A stretch of DNA of 64,000 nucleotides from Zingiber officinale (GCF_018446385.1 NC_055992.1:16462877-16526876), one strand, 5' to 3'; shown: positions 35,340 through 47,204, counted from the first letter of the stretch. The notes: generated from the sequence alone by a model not told the origin. Numbers and translations are program-made.

Positions 35340-36060
35340 TGACCTACTAAGATGGGAAAAGCACCGCACGCCTACCACTCTTGTCCAGCGAGAATTTCGG
35401 ATACGGGAAAGACTAGATGGAGCACCAATTGAAGACCCAAGTGGAGATATGGACCATAGTCCAGATCAGATTTATACTCCCCACCGAAAAAGGTGTGCCT
35501 ATCGCTTGTGACAAGTGGGATGCACAAACAAGAAGAAAAATCAAGGCAAATGCAAAAGCAACATATACTCTCCTATGCGGACTAACAAATTCAAAGCTTG
35601 ATCGAGTTGGAAAGTTCAACAATGCTAAGGAGCTTTCAGAGAAATTGATCAAGCTTCATAAGATTCCTTTAGAGCTAGAAGATCAAGTCGAACCTGAGTT
35701 CGAATCTGAGTTTGAATCTCTAGAGTCAACCTTCGAACCAGATTCAGAAGAATCAGATCAGACCGATTTCATAGCACTGATGGCCAAAGAAGAGATAGCT
35801 GAATCTGAGTTCGAATCTGGATCCTATTATGGATCCAAAAGGTAAAATTGTAAATTTAAATTATAAATTTCATATAACTTGTTTTAAGTGTAGGGAGAGA
35901 GAGCACTATAGAAACCAGTGCCTTGCTCATAAGATTCATCCAGCACAACCGGAGGAAAAGGAGAAATCAATCCCGAAAGGGAAGAAGCACATTGAATGCT
36001 CCAAGTACAAATGAATGGGTCACTGCAAAAGTCAATGCCCAGAAAGATGACCCAAGAATC
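35340..36060 (+). pseudogene. Sirevirus-like gag remnant
   Basis: The main open piece, 35417-35845, includes CDKWDAQTRRKIKANAKATY, LLCGLTNSKLDRVGKFNNAK and an acidic hinge EFESEFESLESTFEPDSEES, then FIALMAKEEI. Downstream, after frameshifts, two zinc knuckles are visible: CFKCREREHYRNQC near 35880-35920 and a degraded second one ECSKYK*MGHCKSQCP near 35995-36045. Pol does not follow; the sequence turns into AT-rich repeats. The longer open frame starting at 34891 crosses the LTR end and PBS and is not a gene. Confidence 0.8.
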
Positions 36061-38638
36061 TAGGAGGAGAAATCAAGGTTAGTAAATTTACATTACATGA
36101 AAATTTAATTTTTGCAACACATGTCGGTACCCTAACTAATCCTGATTGCACTAGTTTAGATTTCTCTTGAAAATTAGATAGGCATACTAATAATGTAATG
36201 AATAAAGTTGATTAAAATCTAAATAAAAATAACTCAAAATTATTTAATCAAAATAAGAAATTAACTCTTAGAAAATTTAAAAAATAAAATAATATTTTAA
36301 AAGATAAAATTGATAAATTAGAAAAGATTGTTAATAATTTAACCAAAAATACAAAATCTAGACTTGGATTACAAGTCTAAGGTAAAACTTAAACTCTACA
36401 AATCAAGTTATAATCAAGTACCTTTTAATTATGAAACCAATCAATAAACACTAAATTAATCAGTAAACTCAAAACTCAACTTAAAAGTTAACTTAAAATT
36501 GTAACTTGCTAATAAATGCTTGATTTGTTTGATCCATGCATAATTACCATGAATATGCATATATGTAATTAATTGATAAATGTCATTCATGATTACTAAT
36601 TACTTAATCTTGAAAGGGTAGATAAGGACTTAGGTTTGATCTACATTTGACTAATTAGACCTAGGATTTTTAGAAGGAAATTAAATATTCAATTTCTTTA
36701 AAAGGCTTTGTCTAGAAGTGGTGGATGATCCTATACCCAAGAAGGCCTAATGCCTCGCCACAGTTTAGAAGCTAATTATTGAAATACATATTTAATTGAC
36801 TAACTGTTAAACCTTAGTCTAACTCAAATGTTGATCAATCCTTAGATTGAAATTTAAATTGAAGATTAAATTAACCATCTCATAAAACTATTAAGGTTCC
36901 TTGATTGAAAATTTAGAAAAAGGGTGAGATGGAGCTAGGTATAAAGTAGTTAACCGAACCTAAATGAACTAAATTAAAGCTAACTCATTTAAAATTTAAT
37001 TAATTACAAAAGTTTAATTAATTTTTAAAATCTTAATTATTTTTAAATGATAATTATTTTTCAAATCATAATTAATTTTCAAATCATGTTCGATTTTCAA
37101 AAAATATAATTAATTTTAATTAATTGATTAATTTTAAAATCATAATTAATTTTAAAAATCTTAATTATTTTTTAAATGATCTTCAAAATCTTAATTATTT
37201 TCAAATGTTCAATTAATCTTCAAATTTTAATTATATTTTAAAATTCAAACTTATATTTTAAAAATCTCAATTTCAGTACTTTTAAAATCCAAATTTAAAT
37301 TAAATTATTTTTGAAATATATTTCAATATCATAAATATTTTTCAAAGTTAAAGATAAAATCAACTTAACTTAACTCCGTCTCACACACACTCATAAGCTG
37401 AACATGCTTGATAACATAGAATGAGTGAGATAGAAAATCAGGAAAATAAATAATAGCTTTTATGTTTTTATTTACATGCTTGGAGTCTAGGACCCTCAAA
37501 CATTTTTGGAATTAGTTAAGGGGGAGTGAAAGGAGGGTTAAGACATCAATTTTTATTTTGTTAAACATTGGTTTTCAAAGTTAAACTTTTCAAAAGTTCA
37601 AAATACTTCTAAAAGAGGACGTTCAATTTTTCAAACTATTTTTGAAAAGAAAAATAAATTATTTTTAAAAAGATAGAAACTAAGTATTTGATAAAGTATT
37701 TTTCAAAGAAATTATTTATTTAGCTAAGTATTTTTGTCAAAATATTTTTAAAAGCTAAGTATTTATCAAAATCTTTTCAAAGCTAAGCTTTTATGAAAAT
37801 AAAACTTATTTTAAAAAAACAAGTTCAAATATTTTTGAAAAAGTTTTTCAAAAAGTATTTTTTTAAGCTAAGTACTTAAGCTAAGCTTTTATCAAATTTT
37901 TTTTACTTAACTAAGCTTTAATCAAAAATTTTTTTAAGCTAAGTACTTAATCTAAGCTTTTATCAAAAATTTTTTAAGCTAATTACTTAACTAAGCTTTA
38001 ATCAAATTTTTTTAAGATAATTACTTAACTAAGCTTTAATTAAAATCCTTTTTAAGCTAAGTATTTAAGCTAAAGCTTTTAACAAATTTTTTTAAGCTAA
38101 TTACTTAACTAAGCTTTAATCAAAATTCTTTTAAGCTAAGTACTTAAACTAAGCTTTTATCAAAAAAACTTTTTAAGCTAATTACTTAACTAAGTTTTTA
38201 TCAAAGTCTTTTTAAAAGCCAAGTTGTTATCAACTTCTTTTGAAATCTAAGTACTTGACAAAATAATTATTTTGAAAGCTTAAGTTTAGCTAAGTATTTG
38301 TTGAAAAAGTTAAGTATTTTCAAAGCATTTCTAATTTAACTAATTGTTTTTCAAAGTAATTATTTTCAAAGCTAAGTTAAGTTTTTTTAAGTGCTACCTT
38401 TCAGGAGAAACTTTAAATTAAACAAAGGAAAAACTTTTTTGTCAAACAACCTTCTTTCCTTTTTGATATATGTCAAAAGGGGAGAGAAAAGTTAAAAGTT
38501 AAGAGTTAAACATAATTTTTATGAAACCGGGATCATAAAGGAGTTTTTTACAAAATATTGTTCATGCTTAAATTCTATTATTTATTGTTATGTCTTACTT
38601 AATTTGAACCGAGTTGCCATAATCTAAAAGGGGGAGAT
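36061..38638 (+). other. AT-rich non-coding interior of the second gag-only element
   Basis: Very A/T-rich. 36990-37330 has AATTAATTTTCAAATC-type repeats, and 37690-38340 has repeated AAGCTAAGTACTTAACTAAGC units of about 40-60 bp. Ends in the PPT. No coding signal on either strand. Confidence 0.75.
37690..38340. repeat. Degenerate AAGCTAAGTACTTAA repeat array
   Basis: At least ten copies of a unit containing TTTTTAAGCTAA, TACTTAACTAAGCTTT and ATCAAA with poly-T spacers of varying length. Confidence 0.8.
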
Positions 38639-40100
38639 CGTTGGTACGGGAAGCATCAGACAATCGAACCTGGGTTTTGATTATGTCAAAGGGTCTAAAG
38701 TTAAATTATTTTATGATTTAACAAGGTTGATTGAGCTTGCAGGAAAATCCTAAGTTAGCTTAGACAAAAGTCCTAGTGGATTCTAAGTAGGTGGAAAATC
38801 CTAAGGGAAGGTAACCCTAGGTCCTAGGGGGCGGTAATCCTAGGTGATAGAAAGTCCTAGCTACAGTTAAGTAGGTGGAAGGGGTGGTAACCCTAGGTCC
38901 TAGGGGGTTGTAACCCTAGGTTATGGAAAACTCTAGGGGGAGGTAACCCTAGGTCCTAGGGAGTGGTAACCCTAGGTTATGGAAAACCCTAGGGAGAGGT
39001 AACCCTAGGTCCTAGGGGGTGGTAACCCTAGGTCCTAGGGGGTGGTAACCCTAGGTTATGGAAAACCCTAGGGGGTGGTAACCCTAGGTCCTAGGGGGTG
39101 GTAACCCTAGGCAGAAAGTCTAGTTGGTCTGGAGGATCGGTCTGGCAACAGGTAACTTCTTCTAAGAGGAGTAGGTGAGGAAACATTTCTTGGTGAGGGA
39201 ACAGTAGGCGTTGGTTCGATCTAGGATTTACAGAGGAAATCCAAAGTCAGAACCAGATAGTTCGAAGTTTGTCAAGTTATTGATTTATCTATCATTTGCT
39301 ATTTTCTCTAACTCTGTTTTGCAGGAAACTAGCAATTGTGCAGGGTTAGTTTCATCCTTAATCGTTTGACTGAACCGGGGATCAGTCGATCGAACCTCCA
39401 AAGCAAACAGATAGATTTTTAGCCAGATGAACGGGTTCGACCGAAGGATCGGTCAACCAAACTTGGGGTTCGGTCGTCCGAATAGTGGATATACGGTGAT
39501 CGAGATCAGGTCGGATTAATCGGATCAGACCAGATAAGCCAGTAAGAATAGCGAGATCGGTCAATCGAACGGTGGTATCAGTCGATCGAACGAGGACTCA
39601 TCCGAAGTTGAATATGGACAAGAAGACGGACCAATTCAGGCAAGATCGATTGACCGATCAGCTATGAGTCAAACCTAATCCCGAGATTAGTGAATCTAGA
39701 TACGACCTTGCTTAGCTATTTAAGGAGAGCTCGACCAGTTGCTTCAACAACAGAATTTTCGAGATCAAGAACGAACAACTGCTGCTCTCTCTGACGCTAC
39801 TTCGACAATCGACGAAAGACTTATATTTCTATTGTTGTCAGCAACTTTATTGTATTATAATTGTACTTAATATCTATACCTATTTCTGGATCTATAGTGA
39901 TTGCCCAATGTAAGTGATCAACAATCACGGATCTTGGAGTAGGAGTCGCCACAAGCTCCAAACCAAGTAAAAGAATGCTTGTTAGCATTGCTTGTATTTT
40001 CCTTCTTTATTCCGCTGCGTATTCTGTGTGTTATGCAAAATGAACGAATTAGCCACGAGTGCTATTCACTCCCCCCCTCTAGCACATCATCGATCTTACA
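38639..40100 (+). mobile_element. 3' LTR of the second gag-only element
   Basis: CGTTGG (TGTTGG with one change) to ATCTTACA. Matches the 5' LTR throughout, with an enlarged CCCTAGG array, and is followed by the TGTAC TSD copy. Confidence 0.88.
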
Positions 40101-40530
40101 TGTACTCTTCAGGTGAGATTGGAACAAAAACCCCGTTAGCCAATTGTTTTGGGTAGTAGAAGTAATGGAACACTTAGGGAGTCAAAGGGACTTCACACAA
40201 ATGAAACAAAATCATAATTCGTGAATGGAGTTCCGAAATAATTATTAGAGAGGGATACAGAAATCCTGACTTATCTTGGAGAAGAAGGTTGGAATGGGGG
40301 AGCCAAGAACTTCATAGGTAAAATGAACATGGTCCAGGTCTTCCTCGTAAAACTCCAAGGTAATCAAAGTGTACCATATGCCAGGAATGCTTATAGGGGG
40401 ATTGAGGGGGTAGGATCCAAGGGGGTCAAAGAAATTAGGAGAGAACCTATAAGAACTTACGGGAATAAGAAATGAGCTGACATCGCAGAAAGAAGAATGT
40501 AAGGGGGCCGAAGGGCATGCAAACATCACT
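40101..40530 (-). pseudogene. Gypsy antisense ORF, copy A, N-terminal part
   Basis: Minus-strand frame 40245-40529 starts MMFACPSAPLH and contains IPGIWYTLITLEFYEEDL then LGSPIPTFFSKIS. This corresponds in order to WYMSTYSDFDNCD and FPIPHFLSKIS in copy B (43590-43800). It is the start of the protein whose rest lies at 21382-22716 and 18928-19416. Confidence 0.55.
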
Positions 40531-41459
40531 ATGGCTTCTTAAAAAGAAACCCTACAAACCTCTTTGAAATAGACTAGTTGATCGTGTGGGTAAAAAGGTA
40601 GGTCAATTGATGTGGTCGTCCAATAAGAAAAGAAATGGATCGTTATCCTTGCAAAGAGTCATACGTTAGCTGTCATGTTTAGGAAAATGAGTTTGATAGA
40701 CACGTGGTAATAGTAGAAGGAGGACCTTTATGACATAGGTAATAGACATATCATTATCCTGATGTGTCATCACTTGTATCAACAAAAATCTCTCCTCGTT
40801 TTTATTGCATTTGACAATAATCTAAATCTGATCGACCCAACTTGATCAGAATCCTACATGAGCATAACTCCCTATCTAAACCTGATCGACTATAGCAAAT
40901 TGGATCTCAATGAAGCATAGCTCCCCACTATATGGGCAAGGCTCCCAACATGCAACCTCAATCCGATTGGACGTATGCTGGTCAAGTTTTTAATGGGGCA
41001 TGCCCATCCACTTTATCGGTAGCTTCACTGCTTGATTTATCGCCCTCTCAACAACCATGTCCGTCGTCCATTTGGTAATCTACTCACTATCCATTTGGCA
41101 CTCGGCTCACCACTCAATTGGCACTCCTCGTCATTTTGCACAATATTATGCTTGCCACCTGATCAACAGTAGCAATTCATCGCTCAACACATAAAATCAC
41201 GCTTAATAAGTACCTATGAAAATTGCCGCCTAGGCTGCACCGCCACCTATGAGGGTAAGCCTAGTCTTATTATTTGCCTGACACACAAAAGGACAAAGAC
41301 TAGGCCATTCCTCTACAGAGATATTTAAGTACTAACAAATGCTTGGAGAAATAACATCATAAAATGACAAAGGCATGGAACAAGAGAAAATAAAACTTAG
41401 TGAACTTAGTTAAATGCCTAAGAAAGTTTTTGCCTACACTGGGTTCAAAATACAAGACT
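40531..41459. other. Decayed gypsy LTR-proximal sequence
   Basis: Contains two or three diverged units of the ATAACTCCCTATCTAAACCTGATCGAC type that form a clean array at 44490-45180, so it is probably the LTR-proximal part belonging to copy A. The rest up to 41460 shows nothing recognisable. Confidence 0.4.
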
Positions 41460-44060
41460 AGGTAAACTAAGATGTATTACTTAACATCTGGGACAATGTT
41501 TTTAGGGAACTCATCCAAAAGCTTCTTCTGGTTAAAGAAGTGTGTCTAGGGTTCATATGTTAAATAATCAGCCTCCCGAAGTTGTTTGATAGCTCCTTCG
41601 GCTCCATAAAGGAACATCTTATTAACACAAGGGTTGAGTTGCAAGTAAAAACCATGGGAGTGAATGTATGCCACTCTTTTGGCTTTAAAGTGCTCATCCT
41701 CCCCCAACTTGTAGTCTGCCAGCTCAGCCTAAAATACCACCAGTTCAGATATGGTCTCTGCTAACTCAGATTTAGAGACCGTCAGTTTAGACTCCGTAGC
41801 CTCCAACTCAGCTCGTAGGGACTCTAGTTCTATTTTCTGAGCATCCATGTCCTTCTGTTGATCAGACACTAGGAGCACCTTGGAGGCCAACTCGGCATCC
41901 TTTGTGGCCAACTTCGAGGCATGGGAGATTTCTATCTCCTTTAACTTGTTGGAGAGGCCCTAATCTTCAATAGTCTTTTCACCCAAATCAGCCATCGTTC
42001 GAAACCTCCTTGCCTTTTCTGACCAGAGCATGGCTTCGTTGGTCTTCAGGGTAGCTTCCAGTTTTTACACTTTTATTGCCTCATCACTAGCCAGCTCCGA
42101 GCCTCCTGCACTTTCTTTTCCAGCTCGCTCAGTGGGTCAGCTTGTGTCTGAGCCCCCTATTGTGCAGCCATGTCAACAATTCGGATAGGGACCGGAGAAG
42201 ATTCCAATTATACTATCTGCCCCCTTAACACCTCGTTTATACATTCCAAGCCTACCAAGGCTTGGGATATGTTCATCCTAGTCAACCAAAACTAAATAAA
42301 AGCATTATTAGTAGTATTCTAGTTAAAAGGATAAGTTAACAAAAAATTACTACGATTAGGTCTTGGCCAAACCCTCCTCCAACCCCATTGTCGTGTGGCC
42401 TTCCATTTGGGTCACCGCATCCTTCTAGGCCTCCGTTAGCAAACCCTTCAATTGTAGTTGCCCATAGGCCAGAGAGGGATCCAAAGACTAAGCTACCCTC
42501 TGGATGAACGACATGTTGAAGACAGCAGAGAATTAGAATCGTCTCTTTGACTTGTGGGATGAATTAGGCTTGGAGGAAGCCCCTGTGGTAGGACAGTCGG
42601 ACGAGGGGATGACAATCGAGGAGTCGAGGCAATAGGAGATCTACTCAACTGGAAATTGTTTCCCCTTAGACTGAGCTGTGGGAAGGCAGAGCTTAAGGCG
42701 TCTACTTGGAAGATAGGGCCGAAGTGCTTTCCCTAGCTGGTGGGGATCGTGAGGAAAGCATGATAGCCAAAGGCGTCCGCTTGGAAGATGGTTGTTTTGT
42801 AGTGCTAGGACATCGTCTCTTGCGTTTGACCCTCAATTGTGTTTTAGATTCGATGGAAGGAATTTCCTTTGGTGCTATGAGAAGGTCGGGAGGTAACCTT
42901 TCTTCCATATTTGTTTCTGCGCCAATACCACCTGCGTGGTTGCTAGAAGCCTCTCTAGAGAGGTCGATCGACTGATCTTCTCGTTTCACCAAAAGGGTTT
43001 GAGCTCGCCGATCTAGTTCGACCTCTTCCAATTGTAGAGACTCAGAAACTAGAGGCTTGAACATGGTCCTCGCTGCACAAAATAAAAAGGACCTCAGTTA
43101 GTGATAACATAAAAACTAAGTTACCAATTCTTACCAAAAGAGAAAGGAAGCGTTGCTCATACTGGACTCAGTCCGAACATATAGAGGAGGCCCTCCTGCA
43201 GCAGCTAGCGGATGTTGAATTGTAGGCCGGCCAGCTTACCCAAAGCAAAAATGAATGTAGGTTCGTGGTGATGGTCTCCTAACTCGAGAAATAGGGAAAG
43301 GTCTACTTGCCAACCGGTTGACCAAGACACGAAATCAAACACTTGGATGAAAAAGAAATGAGATTTTTATCTTTTATTAGACGAAGACATTTTCTTGAAG
43401 AAAACAACCTTGGAACGAGATTGAAACAAGAAAAGCACAGACTTTGATCTTTTAGGATAATAAAAATAGTAGAAAGTACGAGGGGCTAAGGAAATATCAT
43501 ACAAACAAAATAAGATCGTCATTCCACACATTGATCGGAAGGCGTTGGGAGCAAGTTGTCAGAGCGAAATATGGAAGTATTAGCTTATTTTGGATAGAAA
43601 GTGGGGGATAGGGAAGCGCAAACCAGCATGAAGCTGATCTTTGAAGAAGGTGACGTAGCCCGAGGGAGGATAGTGGGGACAGTCTTGAGGGCCAAGAATA
43701 AGAATGTGTAGGTTTTTAGAGATCTCCAGAGCTAGACAGACCATCTCAACGTCGCAATTATCGAAATCAGAATAAGTGGACATGTACCAAGGTGTAAAGG
43801 TTTCTTGGGCCATGGATAAACAAAGGAGAGATGTAGAAAGATCGAAAAAAGTACTTACTAGGAAGATCATGAGAAAGGGAGCATAGTTACTAGAAGTCAC
43901 TGAAGAAGAAAACTGAAGAAGACAAGGCACAAATGGATTACTTTCTAAAATTCCTAGGGATTTAGACAAGAGCCCTAAGATATCTTTAAAGCCTACCCTC
44001 TGATCGAAGCGGCCTGATTGGTTGCAACCATCAGATAGGAGGAGATGAATCACCGTTAAT
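41460..44060 (-). pseudogene. Gypsy (Tat-type) antisense ORF, copy B
   Basis: Minus strand, right to left: N-terminal domain at 43580-43830 with MAQETFTPWYMSTYSDFDNC and PPSGYVTFFKDQLHAGLRF, the hallmark of the Pfam 'putative gypsy type transposon' family (PF04195, from memory); a Ser/Arg-rich linker at 42702-43064; a heptad coiled coil at 41729-41911 (LASKVLLVSDQQKDMDAQKI and SELAETISELVVF). Stops interrupt it. In Tat-lineage elements such an extra ORF can lie antisense between pol and the 3' LTR, which fits the plus-strand LTR following at 44.3 kb. Its molecular role is unknown. Confidence 0.65.
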
Positions 44061-44289
44061 TTGTATGAAAAAGCATGCGTCAGCTATCGCATTGGAAATA
44101 AGGGAGTTGGTGGAACACGTGGCGATTGCCCCATAAAAAAGTATTTATGATGGAAAAGATAATTAAATCATTTCTCAAATAGACTCTCACACGTATCACC
44201 GGTACCTTACCTTATATTTCAAGCACCTGACATGCATTTTTTCGAGAAAGATAACATTAACTATAACATTGAGAGGCGAGAGTTGGACT

Positions 44290-46470
44290 CGCCAGTCGAT
44301 CAGATGATCGGATGATAGTAGGACTCGGGTCTAGTAAGCCAATTATGAACCTTCTTCAACTAGACTTACAGGGGAGGCTTGTGATATGACGCGTTGTGAG
44401 TGACTCAAAAGGTAATGTGATAATCAAGATGATGTGGCAGTCAAAGTTAAGGTGAGGTGACAATTAAAGTCAGGATATACGTAGCCTGTCAAACCTCCGG
44501 AGCTCAGCTCCTCACTTCTAATGGGCATGACTCCTTGTATAAACTCGATCTGTCCCAAAGTCGGTCGGACTTACGAGGCTTAGCTCCTCACTTCTCATTA
44601 GCATAACTCTTAGTATAAACCGGTCAATCCTAGAGCCGGTTAGACCTCCTGGGTTTATCTCCCCACTTCTTGTGGATATGATTCCTAGCATAAACCCGAT
44701 CCGTCCCAGAGTTAGTCGAACCTCCGAAGCTTGACTCCCCACTTCTCACAACATAGCAACCTGTATAAACCTGATCGGCCCCAGAGCCGGTCGGACCTCT
44801 AGAACTTGTCTCCTCACTTCTCATGGGCATGACTCCCGGTATAAATCCAATCAGCCTAGAGCCGGTCGAACTTACGGGGCTCAACTCCCCACTTTTCATA
44901 GGCATGCCTCCCAGCATAAATCCGGTTGGCCCCAAAGCCAGTCAGACCTTCGAGACTCAGCTCATCACTTTTAATGGGAATGACTCTTACCATAAACCCG
45001 ATCGACCCTAGAGCCGGTTAGACCTCCGTTGCTCAGCTCCCTATTTCTTGTGGGCATGCCTCCCAATATAAACCTGACTAGTACACACTGATTGGACTTC
45101 AACGGGGCTTGGCTCCCCACCTTACATGGGCATGACTCCCAACCTAAACCTGGTCAGCTATAAGCCGATTGGACTCCCTCTAGGGGACAATATTGTTAGT
45201 GAATCGCAACCATATATCAGAAAATAATGACTATTTATTAGGGAATATTCTGTTACTTTGACATATATACGTAACGGAACCTTCCTTTGACTAGGGAAGG
45301 GTTGTCGTACATCCTCCACTACTCGACATATTTTGACACTGGACATTTTCTGATGTCTCATTATTGAGGAGGTTATGAGAGACGGTTTAAAAAAGGGGTC
45401 ATCTTTGTTGGCCAGGTACGCCCACACATACGCATCCACACTACTGTTCATCTTCTTCACCATTTTTAGCTGAGGCTATAGTTCTAACTTGAGCGTTGGA
45501 GTGTCTATACCAGGGACTCCTTCCCTGATTATCACTCTAACATTTCTGTTTACTCTGTTTATGGTGTACATAGGCACGCGACTTCCAACTTCAGGTCCTT
45601 CTTTTGTTGACATTCTTGTCTCCTTACCAGCCACTCATTTACTCAACTTCCAGATTGAATCACTCAACAAAAAATTGATGTTCTACGTTTGGCAAAGAAT
45701 AAGCTTCTAATGTACAACTTACATACAGAATATTCTCTGTCCTCCGTGGCACAAGATGCTAAAAAGGAATATAAGATCATTGAGTTGAGGGACCTACCAT
45801 ATGCTTATATGTCAAGCCGACCGAGTTCCTCCTGTGACCCGATCGACAATCGCTCTTAAGGACTAGCCAATCAGATTTATAGAGTGTTGTCAGAAACTCG
45901 TCCTTCACTCGACCTATTTGTTTACCCAAAGGGTTCAATCAAACCGAGCATCCATTTTGTCCGATCAAACTAAAGTTCAGATTAATTGGACTACTCGACT
46001 CACCTAATTAATCATGTTATCTTCAAGTGACAAATAAGTCTTGGCTCTGGAGGGTCTTGACTTATCTTGAATTTCATCAATATTTAGGGATTTGGCATTC
46101 AATTGGCCCAATGGTCCGGTTGGATAACCAGATGGATTCAGTGTCCGACTAGCCCAATGGCTTAGTCGAATAACCTCTCAACCGTGATGATCGCCTGTGT
46201 TGACTTCAAAGGTCCGGTCAAATAACTTAATGGACTTGACGTCCGATCGACCCAATGGTCCGGTCGAATAACCTCTTGACCGTGATGATTGATTACGCTA
46301 GCTTCAAAAGTTGACCCTTCCTTGACTTTGACTGTCATATCAGTCAACCTCCTTAACTTTGACCCAACTCGAAGCGCTCACCTCAACCACGTATCAATAT
46401 CATTAACAACCTCTACTATTGCCATTTCAGAACCTCTACTAATCTTGTATTACCATTTTTTTGTGTGTGT
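44290..46470 (+). mobile_element. Tat-type gypsy LTR (3' LTR of copy B, truncated or rearranged)
   Basis: Tandem array (44490-45180), then a TTTAAAAAAGGGG TATA-like box near 45389, the signature TTGAGCGTTGGAGTGTCTAT near 45490, and GTTTATGGTGTACATAGGCA. The 46080-46420 part is rich in AATGGTCCGGTCGAATAAC and ends CGTATCAATATC...ATTACC. The same signature occurs inverted at 52.5, 53.9 and 59.9 kb. Exact LTR edges are not resolved. Confidence 0.6.
44490..45180 (+). repeat. Tandem array of about 76-bp units (9 copies)
   Basis: Each unit contains TATAAACC(C/T)GATCGGCCCC, GAGCCGGTCGGACCTC, CTCAGCTCCTCACTTCT and ATGGGCATGACTCCC, with 10-25% apparent divergence. Open frames across it (44518-44935, 44823-45011) merely translate the repeat. 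Confidence 0.9.
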
Positions 46471-46748
46471 GTATTCTATCTTTCTCCATGCACAACAAAA
46501 AATTGATGTTCTCGTTTGCAAGTAGTACCATCAGATAATCTAAATACATCTAGTTTTAGCGTGTGTTTCTTTCCGTACGGCACATATGTATATCTTTAGC
46601 CTAAGTTGTGCTATTTTTGTAACGCCCTGGCCCGGGCGGACCCCACTCGGACCGAACCGAGAACGCCACCGGAATTGTCCATCGGGTTGACGACTAGCTC
46701 CACAGACCACCGGAGGTCCTTTCAACATGCTTTGTCCTCACTCGCACG

Positions 46749-46825
46749 CACCCTGAAAAACTTTCCAGGATGTCACCTATCCTCAAATTTCTCCATGTCA
46801 AGCACGCTTAACTTTGGAGTTCTTA
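46749..46825 (-). other. 5S rRNA-like segment in TRIM left LTR
   Basis: The minus strand has AGAACTCCAAAGTTAAGCG then TGCTTG, and GTGACATCCTGG downstream, the internal Pol III promoter region of plant 5S rRNA. It is diverged and not a functional 5S gene. Confidence 0.8.
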
Positions 46826-47055
46826 AGTTTGGGCTTCCGAAAAGGAAGGTGCACCTTAGTGATATGAATAGTACCATCTAACCTTTTAACTCATACTTAA
46901 CCAGAATCTCAGAACCGGGGTATTACAATCACCCTCACTTAAAGACACAACATCCTCGTGTAACCATGAATCACACCACATACAAATCCCAAAATCTCCC
47001 TCGCTAAGTGGTGCATTGGGTGCTCCTGCTAGGGCGCACTCACGATCGCAAGGTC

Positions 47056-47069
47056 GCTCTGATACCATT
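47056..47069 (-). other. TRIM primer-binding site
   Basis: The minus strand reads ATGGTATCAGAGC directly after the right LTR. Confidence 0.9.
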
Positions 47070-47128
47070 TGTAAAGCATCACAGACGACTAGAGGTCCTT
47101 TCAGCGTGCTTTGTCCTCACTCGCATGC

Positions 47129-47204
47129 ACCCTGAAAAACTTCCCAGGAGGTCACGCATCCTCAGATTTCTCCAAGCCAAGTACGCTTAATTTTGGAGTT
47201 CTTA
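47129..47204 (-). other. 5S rRNA-like segment in TRIM right LTR
   Basis: The minus strand has AGAACTCCAAAATTAAGCG, GTACTTGG and GTGACCTCCTGGGAAGT, the last being identical to the plant 5S 3' region as I know it. Better preserved than in the left LTR. Confidence 0.82.

Larger units (their letters stand above)
33582..40100 (+). mobile_element. Second gag-only LTR retroelement, abutting the first
   Basis: LTRs 33582-35003 and 38639-40100, PBS TGGTATCAGAGC at 35006-35017, PPT AAAAGGGGGAGAT before the right LTR. Flanks TGTAG (33577-33581) and TGTAC (40101-40105) form a TSD with one change. The internal region (3.6 kb) has only gag remnants and AT-rich repeats; pol is absent. It is a different family from its neighbour, with LTRs rich in CCTAGG and CGATCGGTCGACCG motifs. 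Only nine bases separate the two elements. Confidence 0.88.

Noticed and set aside
34891..35511. 206-codon open frame
   Set aside because: Runs through the LTR end, the PBS and the start of gag in an unrelated frame.
33700..39115. CCCTAGG arrays as interstitial telomeric repeats
   Set aside because: Units are 19-50 bp and palindromic (CCTAGG), not arrays of the 7-bp plant TTTAGGG repeat, and they lie in both LTRs of one element.
22717..40100. A single very large composite retroelement
   Set aside because: Each half has its own LTR pair, PBS, PPT and TSD, and the LTRs of the two are different families.
44518..45011. Repeat-containing open frames suggesting a tandem-repeat protein
   Set aside because: They merely translate a 76-bp DNA repeat whose length is not a multiple of three; units differ by frame.
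46749..47204. Genuine 5S rRNA genes
   Set aside because: Only partial similarity, within LTRs with PBS, PPT and TSD, so TRIM-borne derivatives and not 5S genes.
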